DNA of 64,000 nt from Pseudorhodobacter antarcticus (lineage in GTDB: Bacteria; Pseudomonadota; Alphaproteobacteria; Rhodobacterales; Rhodobacteraceae): positions 1 through 64,000 of the forward strand of contig CAMAXX010000002.1 in the NCBI GenBank assembly GCA_945862435.1. The letters are read 5' to 3'. Positions 35,085 to 43,147 of this stretch are shown here, one piece after another. Each line of letters opens with the position of its first letter. The first letter of the stretch is position 1. Position numbers and translations under genes: made by a program. The notes beneath the pieces are model-generated. The model had not been told where the DNA came from. It was given only the letters and a program-made list of their open reading frames with translations, and made no database searches.

Positions 35085-36860
35085 CTAAAACGCCGCTTCT
35101 GGCAAAGACATCACCACATCGCCGCCCGTTTTGATCCGCGCCAGATGCACCGCGGTTGCGGGCAGGCAGCGGGCCATATAAAATTGCCCCGTGATGATTT
35201 TGCCATTCAAAAACGCAGCCTCCCCCGTGCCCGCATCAAGGCCAGCATAGGCAGTCTTTGCCATGCGCGCCCACATCAGGCCCAGCACGGTATGACCCAT
35301 CATATGCATAAAGTCATAGGCCCCCGCCAGCGCGTTATTGGGGTTCTTCAGCCCGTGTTCCATGAAATACATCGCCCCCGCCTGCACATCTTTGGACGCC
35401 GCTTTCAGCGGGCCAAGGAAGGGGGCCATGCGGGCATCGCCTTCGTTATCTTTGATAAACCCTTTGACCATCTCGAATAGGGCCATAATCGGCTTACCCC
35501 CATCAGCGGCCAATTTGCGCCCCACAAGGTCTAGCGCCTGAATGCCGTTCGCGCCCTCGTATATCTGGGCAATGCGCCCGTCGCGCACGAACTGGGCTGC
35601 GCCATTATCTTCGATATACCCGTGCCCGCCCCAGATTTGCTGGGCCTGCACGGCCATTTCAAACCCTTTGTCGGTGAGAAATCCCTTAATCACAGGGGTC
35701 AGCAGGGAAATCAGCCCTTCGGCAGATGCATCCTTGGAACGCGCCGCGCGGTCGATCAGCGTGGCGCCCCAAAAGGTCAGCGCCCGCGCGCCTTCGACGA
35801 AAGATTTCTGTTCCAACAAGTTGCGGCGAATATCGGGGTGCACGATCAGCGCGTCTGCGGGGCCGCTTGGGTTTTTTGTTCCCGTCACGTCGCGGCCTTG
35901 AAGGCGGTCTTTGGCATAGGCAAGGCTGGCCTGATAGGCCGCTTCGGCCACGGCATAACCTTGCAGGCCCACGCCAATGCGCGCCTCGTTCATCATGGTG
36001 AACATCGCGCGCATGCCTTTATGCAATTCGCCCAGAAGATACCCCGTCGCCCCATCGTAATTCATCAAGCAGGTGGCATTGCCGTGAATGCCCATTTTGT
36101 TTTCAATACTGCCCACCGCCACGCCATTGCGCGCGCCAAGGCTGCCGTCATCATTCACCAAAAACTTCGGCACGATGAACAGCGAAATGCCCTTTGTCCC
36201 CTCGCCACCGCCAGGCGCTTTGGCAAGCACCAGATGGATGATGTTTTCGGCCAAATCATGCTCGCCCGCCGAGATGAAAATCTTGGTGCCTGTAATTTTA
36301 TAGCTGCCGTCTGTTTGCGGCTCTGCGCGGGTGCGCATCAGCCCCAAATCCGTGCCGCAATGCGGCTCGGTCAGGTTCATCGTGCCCGTCCAATCGCAAG
36401 ACACCATCTTGGGCAGATAAGTGGCTTTTTGCGCGCTCGTCCCGTGGGCATGAATGGCAGAATACGCGCCATGTGTCAGACCCTGATACATATTGAACGC
36501 CATATTGGCCGATACGAACATCTCGCCCACTGCGGTGCCCATGATATAGGGCAGACCTTGGCCGCCATAATCTGGGTCGCAATCCAGCGCCGTCCAGCCG
36601 CTCTGTTTCACGGCTTCAAAAGCGGCCTTAAACCCCGCAGGCGTGCGCACCACGCCGTTTTCAAGGCGGCATCCCTCGCGGTCGCCGCTGGCGTTCAGCG
36701 GGGCCAGAATATCCCGCGCGACTTTGCCCGCCTCTTCCAAAACAGCGGCGGTAAAGCTGGCCTCCAAATCGCGATACCCTGCGATGTCTTGGCCAGATAC
36801 GCCCAGCACATCATGAAGCAAAAACTGCATATCCTGAACAGGGGCGTTATAAGGGGGCAT
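35085..36860 (-). CDS. Acyl-CoA dehydrogenase, long DmdC-like class
   Basis: A 591-residue FAD enzyme that makes the trans-2-enoyl-CoA and passes electrons to ETF. It starts [20 protein letters not shown], the typical opening of the roughly 590-residue class that includes DmdC (3-methylmercaptopropionyl-CoA dehydrogenase). [17 protein letters not shown] is the FAD/substrate motif and [19 protein letters not shown] the C-terminal catalytic region. The ATG at 36860 follows AAGGTG. Substrate could be fatty acyl-CoA or the DMSP-derived thioester; the operon favours the first. Confidence 0.92.
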   Translation of the reverse strand: MPPYNAPVQDMQFLLHDVLGVSGQDIAGYRDLEASFTAAVLEEAGKVARDILAPLNASGDREGCRLENGVVRTPAGFKAAFEAVKQSGWTALDCDPDYGGQGLPYIMGTAVGEMFVSANMAFNMYQGLTHGAYSAIHAHGTSAQKATYLPKMVSCDWTGTMNLTEPHCGTDLGLMRTRAEPQTDGSYKITGTKIFISAGEHDLAENIIHLVLAKAPGGGEGTKGISLFIVPKFLVNDDGSLGARNGVAVGSIENKMGIHGNATCLMNYDGATGYLLGELHKGMRAMFTMMNEARIGVGLQGYAVAEAAYQASLAYAKDRLQGRDVTGTKNPSGPADALIVHPDIRRNLLEQKSFVEGARALTFWGATLIDRAARSKDASAEGLISLLTPVIKGFLTDKGFEMAVQAQQIWGGHGYIEDNGAAQFVRDGRIAQIYEGANGIQALDLVGRKLAADGGKPIMALFEMVKGFIKDNEGDARMAPFLGPLKAASKDVQAGAMYFMEHGLKNPNNALAGAYDFMHMMGHTVLGLMWARMAKTAYAGLDAGTGEAAFLNGKIITGQFYMARCLPATAVHLARIKTGGDVVMSLPEAAF

Positions 36861-36861
36861 G

Positions 36862-37251
36862 TTACACCTTTTTTGCGCGCAATTTGGCCAGCTTTTCGGC
36901 CCCTTGCGTGATTTCAATTTGCAAGTCTGCAATAGCAAGGCTCAACTCGTCGCGCTGTGCAGTCATATGGGCCCGCCGATCCCGTGCGAGGTCTAGCATG
37001 CGCGCCAATTGCGCCTCGTTGCTGCCCGAATGATCATACATCGCCAGCAACTGGCGGATATCTTCCAGCGAAAATCCGAATCGCTTGCCCCGCAAAATTA
37101 GGGTTAAACGGGCACGCTCGCGGGCGGAATACAGCCGCTGCATGCCCTTGCGCGCGGGCGCAAGCAGCTCTTTATCCTCGTAAAACCGCAGGGCGCGGGG
37201 GGTTACGCTGAATTGTTGGCACATTTGGCTAATTGTTAGTGTCTCTGACAT
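36862..37251 (-). CDS. MerR-family transcriptional regulator of the beta-oxidation operon
   Basis: A 129-residue MerR regulator. The winged HTH reads [26 protein letters not shown], and a dimerisation coiled coil follows ([20 protein letters not shown]). There are no clustered cysteines, so it is not a metal sensor; acyl-CoA-type effectors are likely, by position. It is the first gene of the operon, one base before the dehydrogenase gene. The stacked dyads upstream are its probable operators. A start at 37263 is also possible. Confidence 0.9.
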   Translation of the reverse strand: MSETLTISQMCQQFSVTPRALRFYEDKELLAPARKGMQRLYSARERARLTLILRGKRFGFSLEDIRQLLAMYDHSGSNEAQLARMLDLARDRRAHMTAQRDELSLAIADLQIEITQGAEKLAKLRAKKV

Positions 37252-37274
37252 GGCATGTCTCACAGATTAACTGC

Positions 37275-37330
37275 TTATGCTGGGTATTACAGCATAACCT
37301 TACGTTAACGTAAAGGTAACGTAGCGTTAC
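37275..37330. promoter_or_regulatory. Stacked dyads, probable MerR operators
   Basis: Three perfect inverted repeats lie side by side. TTATGCTG/CAGCATAA is at 37275-37282 and 37290-37297 with a 7-base spacer. TTACGTTAACGTAA, a 14-bp palindrome, is at 37300-37313 and extends imperfectly to AACC/GGTT. GTAACG-TAG-CGTTAC is at 37316-37330. They lie 24-79 bases before the regulator's start codon. Confidence 0.75.
37284..37314 (-). promoter_or_regulatory. Candidate MerR-type promoter with 19-base spacer
   Basis: On the minus strand TTTACG (37314-37309) and TAATAC (37289-37284) are separated by 19 bases. Long spacers of 19-20 bases are typical of promoters activated by MerR regulators. The 14-bp palindrome overlaps the -35 box. 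Confidence 0.5.
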
Positions 37331-37397
37331 AATCCCTGTCGGCTATAGTTTGCCAATATTTTCCGGGGCACTACAAACCCAGCGCAAGCGCGGGCTT

Positions 37398-37423
37398 AGG
37401 CCCCGATCCTAGGCCCCGATCCT
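37398..37423. repeat. 13-bp exact tandem duplication at the yqgE stop
   Basis: AGGCCCCGATCCT occurs twice without gap at 37398-37410 and 37411-37423. The stop codon of yqgE (TAG, complement of 37422-37424) lies at the end of the second copy. Confidence 0.8.
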
Positions 37424-37973
37424 AGGCATGGCCCGCCGCGCCCGACAGCGCCACTGGATCGACCCCAGAATGGCGCAGCGCTGCCGCCCATTTCGCGCCT
37501 GCATCAGGCGCGAAAACAATTTCTGGCAGACCATCCAGCGTCATCCACGCGTTATCCGCTATCTCACCCTCCAACTGGCGCGGGCCCCAGCCTGCATACC
37601 CCAAGGCCAGCAAAGCAGGGCGCGGCCCCGTGCCTGTGGCCAGAGCCTCTAGCACATCCAAGGTGGCGCTCATCTGAAACCCGCCAGCAATATCCAAAAC
37701 TGCAGCCTCGCTTTGGTAGCCATCGCGGTGCAAAATAAACCCGCGCCCCGGCTCGACCGGCCCGCCATAATGCACGTCAATCTTGGCAGGGTCGGGCGCG
37801 AGGATGCCCAGCTTGTCCAACAGGGCGGGAAAGGTCACATCGGCCATCGGGCGGTTGACGATAATGCCCATCGCCCCGTCATCTGAATGCGAACACAGCA
37901 GAATCAAACTGCGGGTAAAGCGCGGGTCTTGTATGCCCGGCATGGCGGCCAACAAATTGCCAGTTAAGTTCAT
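37422..37973 (-). CDS. YqgE/AlgH family protein (UPF0301)
   Basis: A 183-residue protein of the YqgE/AlgH family, whose role is not settled. LTGNLLAAMPGIQDPRFTRSLILLCSHS opens it, followed by GAMGIIVNRPM and VHYGGPVEPGRGFILH, all diagnostic. ALGYAGWGPRQLEGEIADNAW is the conserved C-terminal motif. It is transcribed alone and ends within a 13-bp tandem duplication. The start at 37973 is the first Met of the conserved region. Confidence 0.94.
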   Translation of the reverse strand: MNLTGNLLAAMPGIQDPRFTRSLILLCSHSDDGAMGIIVNRPMADVTFPALLDKLGILAPDPAKIDVHYGGPVEPGRGFILHRDGYQSEAAVLDIAGGFQMSATLDVLEALATGTGPRPALLALGYAGWGPRQLEGEIADNAWMTLDGLPEIVFAPDAGAKWAAALRHSGVDPVALSGAAGHA

Positions 37974-38129
37974 CGCCGACCTCTCTTCTCCGCTCTATTC
38001 ACTTAACATGGCAGCTTTGCGCGCAATCTCAAGCCGCAAGCGCATGCATGGTGAACTGATTACGCTGGTCTGACGCGCGCGCACCGAAAGGTGATTTGCC
38101 GCTGCGAGCATTTGGGGTAAAAGCGCGGA

Positions 38130-38933
38130 ATGAAACGCATTCTTCTATTCGCCATTTTTGCCCTGTCGCCCTTGGCCGCCCAGGCCGAAGTTGAAGGTCT
38201 GATCAGCGCCGAAATCGTGCAAGGTGGGCGCGATGCGGATGGTAAACCTATGGCCGCTATTGTGCTTACCTTGCAACAGGGCTGGAAAACCTATTGGCGC
38301 AGCCCTGGCGAGGGCGGCGGCATCCCGCCAGAAATTGACTGGACAGGGTCGCAAAACCTTGCAGGGGCCGAAATGATCTGGCCCGCGCCGATTGTCTGGG
38401 GCGATGTGGGTATGACCAATATCGGCTATCAAGATAGGCTGACCCTGCCGCTGGCGCTGTCGCCCATAGATCCCGCGCAGCCGTTGGCCGTGCAGGCCAC
38501 CATCAGCTTTGGCATATGCAAGGATATCTGCATTCCAGCCTTTGCCACCCTCACGGCAGATGTATCGGGTAATCTGCCTGCCGAGGTTGTCATCACGCAG
38601 GCTTTGGCCGAGGTGCCACAATCGGCCACGGCGCTGGGCGCTGGCGATGTGTCTTGCACCTTCGTGCCGATCAAAGACGGTGTTCGGGTAACCGCGCATT
38701 TTTCTATGCCGCCTCTGGCGCAAAATGGGGCTGAAACGGTGGTTTTTGAACACCGCGACCGCACTGTGTGGGCATCTGGCGCGCAGTTGACACGGCAGGG
38801 CGATCAGGTGATTGCGGTGGCCGATCTGGTGCCGCTAGATGCCAAGCCCTTTGATCTGGAGGGCGATGATTTGCGCATGACTATTTTGGCCGATGGCCGC
38901 GCCGCCGAACTGGTTGGCTGCCCGCTAAACTAA
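38130..38933 (+). CDS. Exported DsbD alpha-domain-like protein
   Basis: A 267-residue periplasmic protein with a signal peptide ending AAQA (about residue 19). GWKTYWRSPGEGGGIPPEIDW and SFGICKDICIPA are typical of the N-terminal thiol:disulfide interchange domain of DsbD. The CKDIC cysteine pair is the likely redox centre. The membrane-spanning beta domain and the thioredoxin-like gamma domain of DsbD are absent and no ccdA gene is near. It may receive electrons from a separate membrane partner. Confidence 0.82.
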   Translation: MKRILLFAIFALSPLAAQAEVEGLISAEIVQGGRDADGKPMAAIVLTLQQGWKTYWRSPGEGGGIPPEIDWTGSQNLAGAEMIWPAPIVWGDVGMTNIGYQDRLTLPLALSPIDPAQPLAVQATISFGICKDICIPAFATLTADVSGNLPAEVVITQALAEVPQSATALGAGDVSCTFVPIKDGVRVTAHFSMPPLAQNGAETVVFEHRDRTVWASGAQLTRQGDQVIAVADLVPLDAKPFDLEGDDLRMTILADGRAAELVGCPLN

Positions 38934-38942
38934 GCGTCCCGC

Positions 38943-39767
38943 TTAACCCCGCAGCATCGCCTTCAGCGCCAGCGCATCGGCCCAAGTTTCGCGCTTGGCG
39001 GCTGGATTTTGCAGCAAAATGCGCGGCGGCAACATAACCAAAGCGCGGGCTGGGCCAATGTTCGCCCAATTGCCCCGCGCCCGTGTTAGGCTGGTTTCCC
39101 CAAGCAGCATTTCCAGCGCGACATGGCCCATAATCACCACCGCCTTTGGCGAGGCCAGTTCAATACGGCGCAGGGCAAAAGGGCGCATCATGGCCAAGGC
39201 TTCGGCCTTTTGTATATCGCCCCCGCGTAGGGGCCACGGCAGGGCTGGGGCCAGTTGCACCGCGCCCGCCGGGCTGGGCGCATCAATCGCTAAACCAATG
39301 GCTGCAAAGACTTTTTCAAACAAAACGCTTTCATTGCCCACCAGGGCGCGGCTAGCGCGTTCGCCATCGGTTGTGGGCGGATCGCAGATCACCAAAACAT
39401 CGGCCTGTGCGTGGCCAATCGCCGCCACCGCCCCGCGCGCGCCTTTGCGCATATCGCACAATTCGAACGTCGCGGCGGCAGTGTCCAGCGCCTCGTGGGT
39501 TTGGCAGGCCTCGGCTATGCGGGTGGCGGCAAGTATCGCCTCGGCCCCGCCAGACGTCGTCGGGGCGGGCTGAGCAGAAAGGGTTTTTGGCGCGGCAGGG
39601 GCCACAGCCACGGGGGCCGCGCGTTGCAAATATTCAGCCTTTTCAGGCAGTTCATAGGCGTTGACTGGGGTCTCGCAAATTGCCTCATCTGCGCCCAAAT
39701 CTAGTTGCCACGCTAGGGCTGCCAGCGCGGCGTGATAGTCTGATTCAATGTCCGCGCTGATTCCCAT
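38943..39767 (-). CDS. Family-4-like uracil-DNA glycosylase with altered motifs
   Basis: A 274-residue protein whose C-terminal 180 residues align with family 4 UDGs (VLVICDPPTTDGERAS, PKAVVIMGHVALEMLLG, RGNWANIG, ILLQNPAAKRETWADAL). The family motif G-E-A/P-G is CDPP here, and the H-P-A/S-Y-L-L motif reads MLPPRILL, so the histidine is lost. Two cysteines remain in the N-terminal half but the full four-Cys cluster is not evident. It may be inactive on uracil or act otherwise. It is convergent with the DsbD-like gene. Confidence 0.72.
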   Translation of the reverse strand: MGISADIESDYHAALAALAWQLDLGADEAICETPVNAYELPEKAEYLQRAAPVAVAPAAPKTLSAQPAPTTSGGAEAILAATRIAEACQTHEALDTAAATFELCDMRKGARGAVAAIGHAQADVLVICDPPTTDGERASRALVGNESVLFEKVFAAIGLAIDAPSPAGAVQLAPALPWPLRGGDIQKAEALAMMRPFALRRIELASPKAVVIMGHVALEMLLGETSLTRARGNWANIGPARALVMLPPRILLQNPAAKRETWADALALKAMLRG

Positions 39768-39821
39768 AGGGCCAAACTAGGCGCAATCTGCCCCCCTCAC
39801 AACCACCGCCGACAACCACCC

Positions 39822-39850
39822 TTGCCCCAAGGCCAAACCCTTTCTATAAG
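39822..39850 (+). promoter_or_regulatory. Candidate sigma-70 promoter of pyrB
   Basis: TTGCCC at 39822-39827 and TATAAG at 39845-39850 are separated by 17 bases. They lie 24 bases before the pyrB start. A 9-base ACAACCACC direct repeat (39799 and 39812) precedes the -35 box. Confidence 0.5.
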
Positions 39851-39873
39851 CGCACAAAATGATGGAGAAGCAC

Positions 39874-40848
39874 ATGAGCTTTCGCGCCCGCCATCTGCTG
39901 GGAATCGAGCATCTAAGCCCTTCTGATATAACAACAATTTTGGATTTGGCCGACAAATATGTCGATCTAAATCGCCGCACTGTCAAACAATCTGATGTGC
40001 TGGCGGGGCTGACGCAGATCAATATGTTCTTCGAAAATTCCACCCGCACGCAGGCAAGTTTCGAGCTGGCAGGAAAACGCCTTGGCGCGGATGTGATGAA
40101 CATGGCGGTCGGTGCGTCTAGCGTCAAAAAAGGCGAGACGCTGATCGACACGGCGCTGACGCTGAACGCTATGCATCCTGATCTTTTGGTCGTCCGCCAC
40201 CCCAGTTCTGGCGCGGTCAACCTGCTGGCGGATAAGGTGAATTGCGCGGTGCTGAATGCAGGCGATGGGCGGCACGAACACCCCACGCAGGCCCTGCTGG
40301 ACGCGCTGACGATCCGCCGCGCCAAGGGGCGTATTCAGCGCCTGACAGTGGCGATTTGCGGCGATATTGCACATAGCCGCGTGGCGCGTAGCAATCTGAT
40401 TTTGCTAAACAAAATGGAAAACCGCATCCGCCTGATTGCCCCCCCAACCCTAATGCCCGCAGGGGTGGGCGATTTTGGGTGCGAGCTGTTTGATGATATG
40501 CGCGCAGGCCTTGAAGGGGCCGATGTGGTGATGATGCTGCGCCTTCAGCGCGAGCGCATGGACGGCGGGTTTATTCCATCCGAACGCGAGTATTACCACC
40601 GCTTTGGGCTGGACGCGGAAAAGCTAAGCCACGCCAAGCCTGATGCCATTGTCATGCACCCAGGCCCGATGAACAGGGGGGTCGAAATTGACGGCGATTT
40701 GGCCGATGACATTAACCGTTCTGTGATCCAAGAACAGGTGGAAATGGGCGTTGCCGTGCGGATGGCCTGCATGGATTTGCTGGCGCGCAATTTGCGGACC
40801 GAGCGGGGGGCCAAGGCGCTGGCAGCGGCGGGCGGGGTGATGGTGTGA
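39874..40848 (+). CDS. pyrB: Aspartate carbamoyltransferase catalytic subunit
   Basis: A 324-residue enzyme that joins carbamoyl phosphate and aspartate in pyrimidine synthesis. [13 protein letters not shown] (53-65) is the carbamoyl phosphate site, [17 protein letters not shown] [15 protein letters not shown] supplies the second site, and MLRLQRERM plus MHPGPMNRG are further conserved motifs. GGAGAA precedes the ATG at 39874; an ATG five codons upstream is less likely. No pyrI is present; the PyrX-like gene lies 326 bases downstream. Confidence 0.96.
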   Translation: MSFRARHLLGIEHLSPSDITTILDLADKYVDLNRRTVKQSDVLAGLTQINMFFENSTRTQASFELAGKRLGADVMNMAVGASSVKKGETLIDTALTLNAMHPDLLVVRHPSSGAVNLLADKVNCAVLNAGDGRHEHPTQALLDALTIRRAKGRIQRLTVAICGDIAHSRVARSNLILLNKMENRIRLIAPPTLMPAGVGDFGCELFDDMRAGLEGADVVMMLRLQRERMDGGFIPSEREYYHRFGLDAEKLSHAKPDAIVMHPGPMNRGVEIDGDLADDINRSVIQEQVEMGVAVRMACMDLLARNLRTERGAKALAAAGGVMV

Positions 40849-40871
40849 AGGGGGATTTATCCGCCAAAACC

Positions 40872-40919
40872 GCGTATTGTTTGCGTATGGCATCCGTATG
40901 GTATGCGTATTGCATCCGT
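40872..40919 (+). repeat. 11-bp tandem repeat array after pyrB
   Basis: Four consecutive 11-base units begin at 40872, 40883, 40894 and 40905: GCGTATTGTTT, GCGTATGGCAT, CCGTATGGTAT and GCGTATTGCAT, followed by a partial CCGT. The consensus is SCGTATKGYAT. The 11-base period would place all units on nearly the same face of the helix. Confidence 0.85.
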
Positions 40920-40939
40920 CCCTACACGGGTAGGGACGG
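40916..40939 (+). repeat. Perfect 10-bp hairpin
   Basis: CCGTCCCTAC (40916-40925) pairs with GTAGGGACGG (40930-40939) around an ACGG loop. It starts within the partial fifth unit of the 11-bp array. No T-run follows. Confidence 0.8.
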
Positions 40940-40965
40940 GCTGCTCGCGGGGAAAGGGCGTAGGG

Positions 40966-41015
40966 TGCGTGCTTGCGCGCACCATCGGGCAGGGCGCGGT
41001 GCGCGCAAGCACGCA
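40966..41015 (+). repeat. Perfect 18-bp stem-loop between pyrB and pyrX
   Basis: TGCGTGCTTGCGCGCACC (40966-40983) is matched exactly by GGTGCGCGCAAGCACGCA (40998-41015) with a 14-base loop. The next gene starts 38 bases later. Without a T-tract it does not look like a simple terminator; it could protect mRNA, attenuate, or bind a protein. Confidence 0.88.
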
Positions 41016-41053
41016 GCCTGCGGATTTTCGATACAGGACAAAGAGGCCCAAGC

Positions 41054-41173
41054 ATGACCCCAGACCCAGACCGCAAACCCACAAAATCGGAAATGCGCGC
41101 AGGCGGCATGGTGGCGACTGCCGTGCTGATCTTTTTGGCGCTGTTTACTATCGCCCTAGTCTGGATCGCCTGA
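41054..41173 (+). CDS. 39-residue single-pass membrane peptide
   Basis: This short ORF begins at ATG 41054, with AAAGAGG about 8 bases upstream, and encodes a basic hydrophilic head (MTPDPDRKPTKSEMRAGG) and one hydrophobic helix (MVATAVLIFLALFTIALVWIA). It ends one base before the pyrX start codon, so coupled translation is probable. I do not recognise a named family. The codon use and clean topology support a real gene. Confidence 0.68.
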   Translation: MTPDPDRKPTKSEMRAGGMVATAVLIFLALFTIALVWIA

Positions 41174-41174
41174 C

Positions 41175-42440
41175 ATGCCCCTGTATTTCACCAATGCGCG
41201 TCTGATTAACCCCGAACTGGGGACGGATGATATTGGCAGTCTGACCGTGGCGGGCGACGTTATCACCGCGCTGAACGGCCCCGCGCCCGAGGGGGCGAAA
41301 ATCATCGACTGTGGGGGGGAGTGTTTGGCCCCTGGCATCGTGGATTGGGGCGTGAAGATTGGCGAGCCGGGCGAGAGGCATAAGGAAAGTTTCCGATCCG
41401 CTGGGCTTGCCGCTGCCGCTGGCGGTGTCACCACGATGATCGTGCGGCCTGATACTTTGCCTGCAATTGATACCCCCGAAGCGTTGGAATTTGTGACCCG
41501 CCGCGCGGCGGAATCTGTCGTGCGCATTCGCCATATGGCGGCGCTGACCAAGGGCCGCGCGGGGCGTGAGATGACCGAGATTGGCTTTTTGCTGGATGCG
41601 GGTGCGATTGCATTTTCGGATGTGTTTCATGTGAGCAATGACACCAAGGCGCTGTCGCGTGCGCTGGTCTATGCCCGCGCCATGGGGGCGCTGGTGGTAG
41701 GGCATCCGCAAGAGGTCGGGCTGTCGGCTGGGGCTTCGGCCACAAGCGGCAAGTTTGCCTCGCTGCGCGGAATTCCCGCGGTTTCGAACATGGCCGAACG
41801 CATCGGGCTTGACCGCGATCTTGGCCTGACGGAAATGACAGGCGCGCGTTATCACGCCGATCAAATCACCACCGCCCGCGCGCTGCCTGCGCTGGCGCGG
41901 GCCAAGAAGAACGGGTTTGATGTGACCGCTGGCGTGTCGATCCACCACCTGACACTGAATGAAATTGACGTGGGCGATTATCGGACATTCTTCAAACTCA
42001 CCCCGCCCCTGCGCAGTGAGGAAGATCGCTTGGCCGTGGTTCAGGCCCTTAGCGATGGTTTGATTGATGTGGTCGGGTCTTTCCACACCCCAGCGGATGA
42101 GGAAAGCAAACGCCTGCCATTCGAGGATGCCGCAGCGGGGGCGGTGGGGCTGCAAACCCTGCTGCCTGCGGCGCTGCGATTGTATCATGCGGGAGCCATT
42201 ACCCTGCCCGCGCTGTGGCGCGCGCTGGCGCTGAACCCTGCCAATCGATTGGGCCTGCCGCAAGGGCGGCTGGCTGTTGGCGCGCCTGCTGATTTGGTGC
42301 GGTTCGATCCGAACGCGCCCTATATCCTTGACCGCGCCACGCTGGCGTCAAAGTCCAAAAACACCCCCTTTGATGGGTGCCGCATGGAGGGTAAGGTGAA
42401 GTCAACCTATGTCGCGGGCGCGCCCGTATTTGAGGGGTAA
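41175..42440 (+). CDS. pyrX: Dihydroorotase homologue lacking metal ligands (PyrX-like)
   Basis: A 421-residue amidohydrolase closest to PyrC. In active dihydroorotases the first strand ends D-x-H-x-H-L-R-E-P-G; here it reads DWGVKIGEPG, so both zinc-binding histidines are Gly59 and Lys61 and the substrate Arg is Gly63. The later D-H-A-P-H motif reads FHTPA, replacing the catalytic Asp by Phe303. It cannot be a normal dihydroorotase. In Pseudomonas an inactive homologue, PyrX, is needed for ATCase assembly with PyrB, which fits the position. A working pyrC must lie elsewhere. Confidence 0.87.
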   Translation: MPLYFTNARLINPELGTDDIGSLTVAGDVITALNGPAPEGAKIIDCGGECLAPGIVDWGVKIGEPGERHKESFRSAGLAAAAGGVTTMIVRPDTLPAIDTPEALEFVTRRAAESVVRIRHMAALTKGRAGREMTEIGFLLDAGAIAFSDVFHVSNDTKALSRALVYARAMGALVVGHPQEVGLSAGASATSGKFASLRGIPAVSNMAERIGLDRDLGLTEMTGARYHADQITTARALPALARAKKNGFDVTAGVSIHHLTLNEIDVGDYRTFFKLTPPLRSEEDRLAVVQALSDGLIDVVGSFHTPADEESKRLPFEDAAAGAVGLQTLLPAALRLYHAGAITLPALWRALALNPANRLGLPQGRLAVGAPADLVRFDPNAPYILDRATLASKSKNTPFDGCRMEGKVKSTYVAGAPVFEG

Positions 42441-42443
42441 ATC

Positions 42444-43049
42444 ATGCCGATGATTTCCAGCGATCCGATGCTGCTGGCGCTGACTGTGCTGCTGGCCTAT
42501 CTGCTGGGGTCTATCCCCTTTGGCATGGTTTTGGCCCGCCTGATGGGCCTTGGCGATTTGCGTAGCCTTGGGTCTGGCAATATTGGGGCAACCAATGTTC
42601 TGCGCACGGGCAGCAAAAAGGCGGCTTTTGCCACGCTGATCCTTGATGGGGCCAAGGGCGCGGTTGCGGTGTTGGTTGCAGGGGCGGTGCTGGGGCCAGA
42701 TGCCGCCCAAGTGGCGGGGCTTGCGGCATTTCTGGGCCATTTGTTCCCTGTTTGGCTGCGCTTTCGCGGGGGCAAGGGCGTGGCCACATTTATTGGCGTC
42801 ACCCTCGCGCTGGCCTGGCCTGTGGGCCTATCGATTTGCGGTATTTGGCTGCTGGTTTTTGCGGGCACCCGCATATCATCGCTTTCGGCGCTGGCCGCGG
42901 CTGGTATGTCTGTGTTTATTACCTTTCTGCTGGGCGCGCTTCACATTGCCCTGCTGATGTTGCTGCTGACCCTTTTGATTTTCATCAAACACCGCGCCAA
43001 TATCACCCGCCTGCGCGCGGGCACCGAACCCAAGTTCGGCGCGAAGTAA
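42444..43049 (+). CDS. plsY: Acyl-phosphate glycerol-3-phosphate acyltransferase PlsY
   Basis: A 201-residue membrane enzyme that makes lysophosphatidic acid from acyl phosphate. [27 protein letters not shown] and [20 protein letters not shown] are the three loop motifs of the family. Five or so hydrophobic helices are evident. It starts three bases after pyrX stops, and the genes appear cotranscribed. A Met three codons in is an alternative start. Confidence 0.95.
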   Translation: MPMISSDPMLLALTVLLAYLLGSIPFGMVLARLMGLGDLRSLGSGNIGATNVLRTGSKKAAFATLILDGAKGAVAVLVAGAVLGPDAAQVAGLAAFLGHLFPVWLRFRGGKGVATFIGVTLALAWPVGLSICGIWLLVFAGTRISSLSALAAAGMSVFITFLLGALHIALLMLLLTLLIFIKHRANITRLRAGTEPKFGAK

Positions 43050-43147
43050 CCCCTTTCCTTGCAATTCTTGCTTGCATTTCAAACGCCGAAAGGTTGAATG
43101 GCGCCGCATTGCCAAAAGGCAAGTTAAACAAGAACAAGGGAACCGAG

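Noticed and set aside
35622..36911. 429-codon plus-strand ORF opposite the acyl-CoA dehydrogenase
   Set aside because: The minus-strand gene carries all family motifs; the plus-strand frame shows no recognisable domain and is rich in His and Arg.
38008..38073. Possible 21-codon ORF starting MAALRAISSRKR between yqgE and the DsbD-like gene
   Set aside because: No ribosome site stands out and the frame is open further upstream through the yqgE antisense strand, so start and coding status have no support.
40849..41053. pyrB-pyrX spacer considered as a mobile MITE-like element
   Set aside because: There are no terminal inverted repeats around the whole spacer and no visible target duplication; repeats and stems are reported separately instead.
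41148..42263. 371-codon minus-strand ORF opposite pyrX
   Set aside because: The plus-strand frame is a clear amidohydrolase homologue; the antisense product is Arg/Gln/His-rich without motifs.
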